64,000 bases of DNA from an uncultured Roseicyclus sp. (GTDB lineage Bacteria > Pseudomonadota > Alphaproteobacteria > Rhodobacterales > Rhodobacteraceae). Each line of letters opens with the position of its first letter. Position 1 is the first letter of the stretch. The translations under genes and the position numbers were made by a program. Below the pieces are notes generated by a model. The model did not search any database. It was not told the DNA's origin and saw nothing but the letters and a program-made list of their open reading frames with translations. The stretch lies in assembly GCF_937892565.1 (NCBI RefSeq), contig NZ_CALAHQ010000070.1, forward strand, positions 1 to 64,000. Direction: 5' to 3'. Shown in pieces: positions 49,686 to 57,372 of the stretch.

Positions 49686-50933
49686 TCAATCGATCCCGGC
49701 GGCCGCCAGTCCATTTTCGAAGTAGAAGGTCGACAGGGTCGGATCGGCATTCAGATCGCACACAAGCTGCGTGTCGGAGGGCGGTTGCGCCTCGTAGCTT
49801 TCGACGATGTTGAATTCCTGATCCTGCAATTCGCCCAGCACGACGTTCTGGATCGCGTGGTTGGTCTGCGGGTCGATGGTGATCGGGCCGGAGGGTCCGT
49901 TGAAGGTCAGACCGGATTTCAGCGCCGCCGACACTTCGGCATGATCGATGCTGCCGGCCAGCTTGACGGCTTCTGCCCAGAGCATCGCACCCTCGTAGGA
50001 GCGCACGCTCAATTCGTTCATCGTTGCGCGGTTTGCGCCGAATTTTGCGTCCATCCGCGCAAGGAAGGCCGCGTTTTCGGCATTCTGCACGCCTTCGAAG
50101 TAGGAATAGGCCGCCAGGAGCCCGTTGCCTTCCTCGGCCGAGATCAGCTTGTGCTCGTTGCCGATCCCGAAGGTGGTCGAGGCGATCGGGATCTCCGCAT
50201 TCATGCCGGCCGCGGCATACTGACGGTAGAACGACACATGCGCGCCACCCACAAGGCCCGAGAACACCAGATCGGGCTTGGCTTGCTGGATCTTGTTGAT
50301 CGTGGGTCCGAAATTCGTGACGTCGAGCGGGAAGAATTCGATCGCAACGGTTTCGCCGCCGTTCTCACGCACGAAACGGTCCACCCATTGCGCGATGATC
50401 TGGCCATAATTGTAGTCTGCCGCGATGATGTAGGCTTTCTTGCCCCATTTGTTCATCGCATAGGGCACGACCTTTGCCACCGTCTGCGCCGGCGTGGAGC
50501 CCGTGCAGAAGTTGTTGAAGTCGCACACGCCGCCTTCGTATTGGGTGTTGTAGAAATACATGGTGCGAAAGCGCGCAAGCGTCGGGCGGATCGCTTCACG
50601 GCTGGCCGAGGTGATGCCACCATGCACCGTTGCGGCGCGGTCGCCCGCGGCGGCTTGGGTCGCATACTGGGTGTAGAACTGGATGGTGGACTGAGCGTCA
50701 TACATCTTCAGCTCGACCTCCTGGCCCAGCAGACCGCCCGCCGCGTTGATATCGTCGATGGCAAGGCTGGTGGCGTCGGCCATCGCGGTGCCGTAGATAT
50801 CAAGGCCCCCCGACAGATCGAGGATGGAGGCAAAGAGGATCTTGTCGCTGCCCTGTGCGCGCCCGATGATCGGAGCCGAAGACAAGGCCAGCGCCGAGGA
50901 CCCTGCAAGGAAGCTTCTACGCGAAAAAGTCAT
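49686..50933 (-). CDS. Tat-exported ABC substrate-binding protein, urea/amide type
   Basis: A 415-residue periplasmic binding protein. The N-terminus has a twin-arginine signal (MTFSRRSFLAGSSALALSSA), so it is probably exported folded. The mature part belongs to the type I Leu/Ile/Val-binding fold in the UrtA/AmiC/FmdD subgroup: FASILDLSGGLDIYGTAM, the IDDINAAGGLLGQEVELKMYD segment, and YNYGQIIAQWVDRF. It heads the ABC operon. AGGAG precedes ATG 50933. The bound ligand is inferred to be an amide or urea-like compound from the subgroup and the amidase in the operon. Confidence 0.88.
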   Translation of the reverse strand: MTFSRRSFLAGSSALALSSAPIIGRAQGSDKILFASILDLSGGLDIYGTAMADATSLAIDDINAAGGLLGQEVELKMYDAQSTIQFYTQYATQAAAGDRAATVHGGITSASREAIRPTLARFRTMYFYNTQYEGGVCDFNNFCTGSTPAQTVAKVVPYAMNKWGKKAYIIAADYNYGQIIAQWVDRFVRENGGETVAIEFFPLDVTNFGPTINKIQQAKPDLVFSGLVGGAHVSFYRQYAAAGMNAEIPIASTTFGIGNEHKLISAEEGNGLLAAYSYFEGVQNAENAAFLARMDAKFGANRATMNELSVRSYEGAMLWAEAVKLAGSIDHAEVSAALKSGLTFNGPSGPITIDPQTNHAIQNVVLGELQDQEFNIVESYEAQPPSDTQLVCDLNADPTLSTFYFENGLAAAGID

Positions 50934-50995
50934 AGCGGTCTTTCTCCTGTTGGTGTGTTGCATCTGCGGTGTCCCCTGCGGGGAAAACCGCGTGA

Positions 50996-52633
50996 TCAGT
51001 CCTTGGACTCAGACGGTTTTTCATCCGTTTTCTTGGTGCGGGCTGCCCCGCTGCTGCGGCGATCGAGTTGTGCGGCGACGCCGCGCACCCCGTCACCGAT
51101 ATTCATGCCCACCTCTTCGCCCAGTCTCTGGACAGCGGGCAATTGCAGGGCCATCGACAAGACACCATCGACCAGTTGGTTGACCGTGCCGCCCTCGCTG
51201 CTGCCGCCACCTTCGCCACCAGCGGTGCCCGAACGGCCCATTCCGGTGATGTGGTTGATGCGGATGCTTTCGATTTTTTCGGCGGGCTTGAGCATGCGCT
51301 CGACCACATCGGGAAGGGTGCGAATGCGCGCCTCGTCAAGCTTCATGGCCATCAGTTCGGAGCTTTGCGTGTTTTCGGCGGTGATGACCGCCGACCGGCC
51401 CTCGGCCTCGGCAATCAGCTTGGCCTTTTGCGCTTGTGCACGCTCCAGCATGGCCTTGGCTTCTGCTTCGGCCATGGCCAGCATCGTGCCGACTTCGGAC
51501 CGCACGCGGGTGTCGTCGACCTCGGCCTGTTCGGCCGCTCTGATCAAGGCCAGAACCTTGTCGCGGTCTGCCGCGGCTTGTTCGCGGATGGTGCGCACCT
51601 TTTCCTCTGCCTCGGCCCCGGCTGCGGTGGCGGCGATGGCTTCGGCTTCGGCATGGGCTTCTTCGACACGCTTTGCGGCCAGCCGCACGGCGTTTTCGGT
51701 CCTGGTCAGCGCGGTGGCCAATTCCGCGGCAAGTGTCTTTTCGCGCAATTCGCGGTCTTTGCCGATCTCGGTCAGGCGCACTTCGCGTTCACGCGAAATG
51801 CGGGCCGCCTCGCGGCGCTTTTCGGATGCTGCCTGTTCTTCGGCGGTTTCCGCCATCGACCGCGAGCGCGCGATTTCGATCTCGCGATGCTGGGTGATCA
51901 TCGCCTCTTCTTCTTCGCGGCTGATCGTGAGCTTGCGCTTGGTGGCATCAAGCTGGCTTTGACGCACGGCCACCTCGGCATCGGCTTCGATCACGGCGCG
52001 CTCTTTCTTGTTGACCGCGATGATCTCGGCCAAACGACGCATGCCAAGCGCGTTGAACGCGTTGTTTTCGTCGAGCGCGTGGAATGGCGTCTGGTCGATC
52101 CGCGTCAGCGACACGGATTCGAGCAGCAGACCGTTTTGCGCCAGATTGTCGGACAGCACCTCCGAGACCTCGCGCGCGAAGGCCGCGCGATTGTCTTGCA
52201 GCTCATCCATCGTGTAGCGCGCGGCGACCGACAGCATGGCGTCGACCAGCTTGCCCTCAAGGATTTCCGCCAGATCGGCCGACCGAAAGGATTTGCCCGC
52301 CAATGCCTGCGCGGCGGTGGCGACGCCTTCGGCCGAGGCCCGAACGCGGACATAGAATTCCGCCCCGATGTCGACGCGCAAGCGGTCCCGCGTGATGATG
52401 GATTTCGGCCCCAACCGCTCGATCTCGAGCTTGGTGGTGCGCATGTTGACCTCGGATACCTTGTGCAAGAAGGGCAAGGCAATGCAGCCCCCATCCAGCA
52501 CGACCCTTTGGCCACCGGCACCTGTCCGTACAAGGCTGACCTCGCGGGTGGCCTTGCGATAGTAGCGGTTGAGGAAAAGAATACCCAGTATGACGACGAT
52601 AAGAAGGATGACGAGGCTTACGAACACCAGCAT
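50996..52633 (-). CDS. Flotillin-like SPFH-domain protein (YqiK family)
   Basis: A 545-residue protein. One N-terminal membrane segment (VFVSLVILLIVVILGILFL) is followed by an SPFH/band-7 domain (about residues 45-200). A long Ala/Glu-rich coiled coil with AEAEA repeats (about 210-430) follows, and then a Gly/Ser-rich tail with a hydrophobic segment. This is the flotillin arrangement. Flotillins scaffold membrane microdomains. It lies 62 bp upstream of the binding-protein gene in the same direction, so co-transcription is possible. A 20-bp palindrome lies about 80 bp upstream. Confidence 0.88.
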   Translation of the reverse strand: MLVFVSLVILLIVVILGILFLNRYYRKATREVSLVRTGAGGQRVVLDGGCIALPFLHKVSEVNMRTTKLEIERLGPKSIITRDRLRVDIGAEFYVRVRASAEGVATAAQALAGKSFRSADLAEILEGKLVDAMLSVAARYTMDELQDNRAAFAREVSEVLSDNLAQNGLLLESVSLTRIDQTPFHALDENNAFNALGMRRLAEIIAVNKKERAVIEADAEVAVRQSQLDATKRKLTISREEEEAMITQHREIEIARSRSMAETAEEQAASEKRREAARISREREVRLTEIGKDRELREKTLAAELATALTRTENAVRLAAKRVEEAHAEAEAIAATAAGAEAEEKVRTIREQAAADRDKVLALIRAAEQAEVDDTRVRSEVGTMLAMAEAEAKAMLERAQAQKAKLIAEAEGRSAVITAENTQSSELMAMKLDEARIRTLPDVVERMLKPAEKIESIRINHITGMGRSGTAGGEGGGSSEGGTVNQLVDGVLSMALQLPAVQRLGEEVGMNIGDGVRGVAAQLDRRSSGAARTKKTDEKPSESKD

Positions 52634-52710
52634 CAGACGCGCTCCCGTTCAGGCTGGCCTGTCGATCAGTCAGACCGCAGAACCTTGTTGGACCGAACAG
52701 CCGGCTCATT

Positions 52711-52730
52711 AATTGAACGTTCGTTCGATT
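52711..52730. promoter_or_regulatory. 20-bp palindrome upstream of the flotillin gene
   Basis: AATTGAACG-TT-CGTTCGATT is an inverted repeat with a 2-base centre and one mismatch between arms, in the otherwise gene-free stretch 52634-52907. GAACG/CGTTC arms of this kind are common operators for TetR-family repressors. No TetR gene is visible in the window, so the regulator, if any, is elsewhere. Confidence 0.5.
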
Positions 52731-52907
52731 CCGTGACCCAACGTACGCAGGGTGTGAAAAACCTGTCAATCGACAGATGCGCGCGCGTCACGAGAATTAT
52801 CGATTATTTCATGTTTCGGCCGACCCCGATCTTTCGTGCAGCGATCCCCGGGCGCCGGTTGGCCCATCTGGTGCGAAAACGGGCGATCCGAAAAGGCGCG
52901 GCCGGGG

Positions 52908-53564
52908 TCAGATGCGCGACTCACGGCAGGCCGTTTCCAACCCGATCAAAACGCCCGCGATCATGTCGTCACGATGCATCGAGGCATAATCGGCGCGTTG
53001 GTGCATCTCGAGGTGGCTGTCGGTCGCCATCTGATCCAAGAGATCTGCGACCTGCGCGGGCAGGTAGGGAAGATGCATGAAACCGGCGACACTGTCCGGG
53101 TGATGCCCTGCGCAATGATGCAGCGTGACATAGGTTGTGGCGTTGCACAGATAGGTTCCCGCAGTTGCCGATTGACGGCACGGCAGACCCGCGGCGCGAA
53201 TCGCTGCCTGCATCGCATCGGCGGGCAGCGTGGACAGATAGCCGTCGGGACCGGCTTCGATCACCTTGCCGTTCTGGCGGTGACCGATGTTGTCGGGCAG
53301 TTCGAACCATGACCAGTTCGAAGCGACCCGTTCGATCCGCAGCATCGGCTCGCCGGGCCAAAGCCCCAGCGACAAGATCACCTGTGGGCGCACATCGTCG
53401 ATCAGTGCCGGCATCTGGACACACATGGCCGCGAAATCGACAGGCAAGACATGGCCGCGCACCGTCGTTCCCGCAATGCGGGTGCCGTCCAGGGCCCGCG
53501 CGATCACCTCGGATGGATTTGCGCTGCGTCCGCCATAGCCTTGAAACCCTGTGACCAAGATCAT
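52908..53564 (-). CDS. pcp: Pyrrolidone-carboxylate peptidase (pyroglutamyl peptidase I)
   Basis: A 218-residue C15-family cysteine peptidase that removes N-terminal pyroglutamate. The catalytic triad can be placed at Glu78 (in RIERV), Cys140 (in AGTYLCN) and His164 (in GFMHLPYLP). The N-terminus MILVTGFQGYGGRSANPSEV is the usual start. The Phe/Asn-containing segments match the family. The gene is short of no domain. It is upstream of, and on the same strand as, the flotillin gene, separated by 274 bp. Confidence 0.9.
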   Translation of the reverse strand: MILVTGFQGYGGRSANPSEVIARALDGTRIAGTTVRGHVLPVDFAAMCVQMPALIDDVRPQVILSLGLWPGEPMLRIERVASNWSWFELPDNIGHRQNGKVIEAGPDGYLSTLPADAMQAAIRAAGLPCRQSATAGTYLCNATTYVTLHHCAGHHPDSVAGFMHLPYLPAQVADLLDQMATDSHLEMHQRADYASMHRDDMIAGVLIGLETACRESRI

Positions 53565-53743
53565 GCCGTGCCCCCCATTCGGCCGCCGGTGAGGGCGGCA
53601 CCTGAGGCAAACTGGACCGCCTTTGGGCGGATGTCACTTGGCAAATGCAGCGCTGATCTTGTGCGGGAACGGGCACGGCCGCTTGGATGCGCCATCCGGC
53701 CAAGCTGTGCCGATCACAAACGGGGGCGGGGGATTTCCGTGGG

Positions 53744-53820
53744 TGGTACCAGCGCCCCGGCTTGAACGGGGGACCTCCTGATCCACAATCAGGCGCTCTA
53801 ACCAACTGAGCTACGCCGGC
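53744..53820 (-). tRNA. tRNA-His (GTG anticodon), lacking G-1
   Basis: A 77-base tRNA including encoded CCA. On the minus strand it begins GCCGGCGTAGCTCAGTTGG. The anticodon stem-loop is CCTGA-TTGTGGA-TCAGG, giving anticodon GTG. The T-arm is CCCCG-TTCAAGC-CGGGG, and the acceptor stem closes with CGCTGGT followed by A73 and CCA. The base before position 1 is T, not the G-1 found in nearly all tRNA-His. This is the alphaproteobacterial variant recognised by a distinct HisRS. Confidence 0.93.
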
Positions 53821-53935
53821 ACGAGGGGTGGGATAGCCAAGCGAGGGCGCGATTGCAAGGGGTCATGGCCACCACATCGCTTGCGCTTGGCCGCGTCTGC
53901 GGCTACCCCGGCCACAGGGCTTGGAGGTGCAGGAC

Positions 53936-54133
53936 ATGGGTATCAACAAGGAAAGCGAGATCGCAGCCAACCTGCAGATCGGACCGACGACGCTTGGCAT
54001 GGTGCGCATCTATGTCGAAGGCGATGGTGTTGATCTGCCGCTCGATTTCGAACCCGAAGAGGCCGAGGAAATCGCCGACGAGCTGCGCGCAGCCGCCGCT
54101 CTGGCGCGCAACATGACAAAGCAAAAGCGCTAG
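53936..54133 (+). CDS. DUF6324-like small protein
   Basis: A 65-residue acidic protein (MGINKESEIAANLQIGPTTLG...). The C-terminal half, FEPEEAEEIADELRAAAALAR, is helical. It resembles DUF6324, a short conserved Rhodobacterales family of unknown function; this identification is from memory. GGAGG precedes ATG 53936. Its TAG stop shares the palindrome CTAG with the stop of the converging mmcB gene. Confidence 0.7.
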   Translation: MGINKESEIAANLQIGPTTLGMVRIYVEGDGVDLPLDFEPEEAEEIADELRAAAALARNMTKQKR

Positions 54134-54594
54134 AGCGGTCCCAGCCCCGCGCCGGGATCGCGCATCCCCTGAAGCCGCAGCGCGGCGTGTCGGGCAAAGC
54201 GCTGGATGACCGCGCGCCGCCTTGCAGGCGCCAGTTTCGTCTCGGGCCCCATGCGCAAGATCGCGGCGTCATACGCATCGGCGATGATCAGACCGGTGCC
54301 ATCGGGCAAGAGGTCGGCGGGAAAATCCGCATCCACCGCCCAGAAATAGCGATCCCCCCATTCCAGATAGCCACCCCATTTCCCGTCCGAGGTGAAATCG
54401 GCGCGGCTTGATTTGCATTCGATCACCCAAAGCTCACCCTTGGGGCCCAGCGCCATGACATCCAGCCGCTTGCCCCGTTCGGGGGTGAATTCCACCAAGG
54501 TCACAAAATCATGGCCCCGCAAGTGGCGACAGACGCCGCGCGCCAAAAGCTGACCGGGGGCAACAGGATCGGGAGTGGCGGGGGAATGGGACAT
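54130..54594 (-). CDS. mmcB: MmcB-family DNA repair protein
   Basis: A 154-residue protein with a PD-(D/E)XK nuclease-like core, RLDVMALGPKGELWVIECKSS (Asp, then Glu-x-Lys). It matches MmcB (formerly DUF2161), described in Caulobacter as important for survival of mitomycin C-type DNA damage. VCRHLRGHDFVTLVEFTPERGKRLD and WGGYLEWGDRYFWAVDADF are characteristic. The gene converges on the DUF6324-like gene, overlapping it by four bases, and its upstream side faces the non-coding RNA candidate. Confidence 0.85.
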   Translation of the reverse strand: MSHSPATPDPVAPGQLLARGVCRHLRGHDFVTLVEFTPERGKRLDVMALGPKGELWVIECKSSRADFTSDGKWGGYLEWGDRYFWAVDADFPADLLPDGTGLIIADAYDAAILRMGPETKLAPARRRAVIQRFARHAALRLQGMRDPGAGLGPL

Positions 54595-54643
54595 GGCACA
54601 AGACTGGAACAGAATGGGAACGCTGGCAAGCCATGCTGGGTAC

Positions 54644-54672
54644 TTGCCAGCGCGGTCGCGGGGGCCTATCTG
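54644..54672 (+). promoter_or_regulatory. Strong sigma-70-type promoter of the ncRNA
   Basis: TTGCCA (54644-54649) and TATCTG (54667-54672) are separated by exactly 17 bp. This matches five of six -35 and four of six -10 consensus bases. Transcription would start around 54677-54680, precisely where the long-range closing helix of the RNA begins. Confidence 0.6.
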
Positions 54673-54676
54673 AAAG

Positions 54677-54845
54677 GGTGACGGCTCTGCTCTTCGCGTG
54701 CCTGTGGCAAAATTCCGGTGGCCTTAAGCATTTCCGAGGGGGCTGGCTCTGTCCGGATCCTGGTCCGGTTATCTGGCGCCCACCTGTAAAACCAGGTCCT
54801 CGGGAATTGACGCCTCCACGGTTGCTGCGGTCCCCGTCACAGCAA
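54677..54845 (+). ncRNA. ssrS: Structured ncRNA, probable 6S RNA
   Basis: This gene-free stretch of about 170 bases begins just after a good promoter. Its ends pair: GTGACGG (54678-54684) with CCGTCAC (54834-54840). Inside, CTGTGG pairs with CCACGG, TTCCGAGG (54731-54738) with CCTCGGGAA, CCGGA-TCCTGG-TCCGG forms a hairpin, and CACCTG-TAAAAC-CAGGT forms another. The rod-like shape, the length of 160-180 bases and the CACCT...AGGT hairpin near the 3' end fit 6S RNA, which binds RNA polymerase. The assignment is not certain, since 6S RNA often lies next to a folate cyclo-ligase gene and here it does not. Confidence 0.55.
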
Positions 54846-54846
54846 G

Positions 54847-54870
54847 ACGCCGCCCCGCAAGGGGCGGCGT
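54847..54870. terminator. Perfect 10-bp hairpin terminating the ncRNA and/or the 54.9-kb gene
   Basis: ACGCCGCCCC (54847-54856), loop GCAA, GGGGCGGCGT (54861-54870). In the plus direction the loop is a GNRA tetraloop. The hairpin stands right after the ncRNA closing helix and 24 bp beyond the stop of the opposite gene, so it can serve both. No T tract follows on the plus strand. Confidence 0.6.
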
Positions 54871-54894
54871 GTGCGCTGGCCCCCCAGCGGCGGC

Positions 54895-55209
54895 TTAACG
54901 GCGCTGGCGGCTCTCGCGCACCCGCACCAAGATCGCATCGCGCTGAAATTCCGGGGCGCGGTGACCGCCTTGGTCATCATCATCATCATCGTCGCCCAGC
55001 ATCATGATCTGATAGCCGATCTGCACCGCGCCAAAGGTGATGGCAAAAAACACCACCAGCATCACAAGTGCGATCGGCCCTTCGGCGGTATGGGTCACCA
55101 GATGCCACAGCCCCGCCACATCAAAGACCAACAGCAAGCCCACGAACACAACCGCCAATGCAAAACCAATCAAGGCGTGACGCAAAATGAAGGCGATGTG
55201 TTTGGGCAT
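54895..55209 (-). CDS. Small two-helix membrane protein with Asp tract
   Basis: A 104-residue protein. Two membrane segments (HALIGFALAVVFVGLLLVF and IALVMLVVFFAITFGAVQIGYQIMML) are followed by seven Asp in a row and a basic C-terminus. The Asp tract is encoded partly by tandem GAT codons. I do not recognise a named family; similar small proteins are annotated only as hypothetical. ATG 55209 is preferred because AAAGG lies eight bases upstream, although ATG 55218 is in frame. Confidence 0.65.
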   Translation of the reverse strand: MPKHIAFILRHALIGFALAVVFVGLLLVFDVAGLWHLVTHTAEGPIALVMLVVFFAITFGAVQIGYQIMMLGDDDDDDDQGGHRAPEFQRDAILVRVRESRQRR

Positions 55210-55314
55210 GGCACGCATCCTTTGGCTTGGTGTCATCCAAAGGTAGCGGTCGTTGCGCCGCGCACAAGAGGGCGCGGCGCTTGATCGCGTTTGCGGCGCT
55301 GTCTTGCCCAAAAG

Positions 55315-56235
55315 TCAGGCAGCGTTCAGCGCCAGCCACCCGATATAGGCCGCATAGACGGCAAGAAACAAAAGACCCATGCCACGCCCGATCCGCCCCA
55401 ACGTCAGCGCCCCAATGAGCAACAGCGCCGTTCCCGCCACCAGCCCAAGATCCAGCATCGACAGATCGGCCGGCACCGGGATCGGCACGATCACCGCCGT
55501 CAGACCCAGAATGGCCAGAATGTTGAACACATTCGACCCCAGCACATTGCCCAAGGCCAGCCCGGCCTCGCCACGCCGGGCGGCAATGATGCTGGTCGCC
55601 AGTTCCGGCAACGACGTGCCCACCGCAACGATGGTCAGCCCGATCAGGGTTTCACTGACGCCAAAGGCGCGCGCTATCCCCGTGGCACCCTCGACCAAGA
55701 GCCAGGCACCGCTGACCAGAATGCCCAAGCCCACCAAGAGATAAAGCGCGATCATCCCCGGCCCCATCTGCACAACTTCGGGGACAGGTTCCATCGTGGC
55801 ATCGCGCCCAAGCGCGCGCCAAAGATAGACCGCCAGCGCACCCAGAAGGATCATCCCCTCGATGCGGCCGATATCGGCCCCGATCATGATCACACCGATG
55901 CCAAGAACGGTTGCCACGACCAACCAGACACGATCCTCGGTTTCGGCGGTGTCGGTCGGGATCGCGGCGATCACAGCGGCAACGCCCAAAATCAGGACGA
56001 TATTGGCGATATTGGAGCCCAACACATTGCCGATCGCGATCCCCGGCGCCCCCGACAGCGCCGCCGAAAGCGACGTCAGCATCTCGGGCATGGATGTGCC
56101 AAACCCCAAGACCACCGCCCCCACGACCGCCATGGGCAATCGCATCCGCGTGGCAAACGCCACAGCACCCCGCACGAGGCCTTCGCCCCCGACCAGCAAC
56201 ATGGCCAGCCCGGCCACCATCATCACGGCATTCAT
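55315..56235 (-). CDS. CaCA-family calcium/sodium (or proton) antiporter
   Basis: A 306-residue membrane protein of the YrbG/CaCA type. Two homologous repeats each carry the signature GTSxPE: GFGTSMPEMLTSLSAAL in the first half and VAVGTSLPELATSIIAARR in the second. Each repeat is followed by the LGNVLGSNxxNI pattern (ALGNVLGSNVFNILAILG). About ten helices are predicted. These proteins exchange Ca2+ for Na+ or H+. AGGGAAC precedes ATG 56235. Confidence 0.9.
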   Translation of the reverse strand: MNAVMMVAGLAMLLVGGEGLVRGAVAFATRMRLPMAVVGAVVLGFGTSMPEMLTSLSAALSGAPGIAIGNVLGSNIANIVLILGVAAVIAAIPTDTAETEDRVWLVVATVLGIGVIMIGADIGRIEGMILLGALAVYLWRALGRDATMEPVPEVVQMGPGMIALYLLVGLGILVSGAWLLVEGATGIARAFGVSETLIGLTIVAVGTSLPELATSIIAARRGEAGLALGNVLGSNVFNILAILGLTAVIVPIPVPADLSMLDLGLVAGTALLLIGALTLGRIGRGMGLLFLAVYAAYIGWLALNAA

Positions 56236-56353
56236 GTCTGACTGTTCCCTTGATCCGGCGCTGGCGCATCCGCACACACGCGTTTGTGATGAGATGGGTG
56301 GCCGCCACAGGGCGGCAAGGGGGCCCGACCCGCATTATTCATGCAAGATCATT

Positions 56354-56854
56354 TCAGAACGCTTCGGGCCTCGCCTCACGCGCCATGTGATCGAGAACGG
56401 CGTTGACGAAACCCGGCTCGCGGCCTTCGGGGAAAAAGGCGCGCGCGACATCGACATATTCGCTGATCACCACCTTGGGCGGCGCGGCACCTTGGGTCAA
56501 TTCGGCGCCCGCGGCCCGAAACAGCGCGCGCAAGGTGGGATCGATGCGTGCGATGGGCCATTTCGCCACCAGCGCCCGATCGGTCATCTGATCGATCCGG
56601 GCCTGAAAATTGACCGCATCCTCCAGCGTCTTGGCAAAGAGATCGGGGTCGCCCTCGGCCATCTCTTCGCCGTCATAGACCGCGCCAAAGCGATGGGTTT
56701 CAAACTCGCGGCGCACCGTTTGCACCATCTGACCCGAGGCTTCCATCTGAAACAGCGCCTGCACCGCATAAAGCCGCGCGGCCGAGCGCATCTGGCGGCG
56801 CTCTTCGCGGCTGATGCCCTTGGGGCGCGGCGCTGTCGCGTCTTCGCTTGTCAT
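56354..56854 (-). CDS. nusB: Transcription antitermination factor NusB
   Basis: A 166-residue all-helical protein. The N-terminus has ARLYAVQALFQMEASG after a short charged leader, and the C-terminal half has KVVISEYVDVARAFFPEGREPGFVNAVLDHMAREAR, the NusB pattern. NusB binds boxA RNA together with NusE for rRNA antitermination. Its start overlaps the ribH stop by four bases. The order ribBX-ribH-nusB is typical of Rhodobacterales. Confidence 0.93.
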   Translation of the reverse strand: MTSEDATAPRPKGISREERRQMRSAARLYAVQALFQMEASGQMVQTVRREFETHRFGAVYDGEEMAEGDPDLFAKTLEDAVNFQARIDQMTDRALVAKWPIARIDPTLRALFRAAGAELTQGAAPPKVVISEYVDVARAFFPEGREPGFVNAVLDHMAREARPEAF

Positions 56855-57372
56855 GATGTCGCTTTGCTTTCGGATCGGGGCTGGAAGCCGACGCCGCCTT
56901 TAGGCTTGGCAAAGGTCCGCGTCAACGCGATCAGGTGCAGGGCCGCCGCCGCCGCCCCCCCCGCGGTGTTCAGCCGCGCCGCATCGGCGCGTTCCTCGGC
57001 CTGATCGCGGGTTTCGACCGTGATGATGCCATTGCCGATGCACAGGCCCTGCAACCCCAGCATGGTCAGCGCATGGCTGCTTTCGTTGACGACCACATCG
57101 TAATGGCTGGTGGCCCCCCGGATCACACAGCCCAGCGCCACATAGCCATCGAATTCGGCCAGACGATGCGCGATGGCGATGGCCGTGGCAATCTCGAGCG
57201 AACCGGGCACCTCGATCACCTGATGGGTGGCGCCCGCCTGATCCAGAACGGCTGTCGCCGCAGCGATCTGTGCATGCGCGATGGCGGTGTAATAGGGGGC
57301 GATCACGATGGCGATCCTGACGGGCTTGTCGAACGCCGGCAGCCCCATGTCATTGTCGGAATGTCCGGCCAT
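56851..57372 (-). CDS. ribH: 6,7-Dimethyl-8-ribityllumazine synthase
   Basis: A 173-residue lumazine synthase that condenses the pyrimidine intermediate with dihydroxybutanone phosphate. Diagnostic stretches are VPGSLEIATAIAIAHRLAEFDGYVALGCVIRGATSHYD, with the active-site His in SHYD, and GNGIITVETRDQAEERAD. A short N-terminal leader precedes the fold. The start overlaps the stop of the ribB-like gene by one base (TAATG), so translation is coupled. Confidence 0.95.
   Translation of the reverse strand: MAGHSDNDMGLPAFDKPVRIAIVIAPYYTAIAHAQIAAATAVLDQAGATHQVIEVPGSLEIATAIAIAHRLAEFDGYVALGCVIRGATSHYDVVVNESSHALTMLGLQGLCIGNGIITVETRDQAEERADAARLNTAGGAAAAALHLIALTRTFAKPKGGVGFQPRSESKATS

Noticed and set aside
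54974-54994. Short tandem CAT/ATC trinucleotide tract, considered as a phase-variable repeat
   Set aside because: It is a trinucleotide run encoding aspartates, so length change would not shift the frame.
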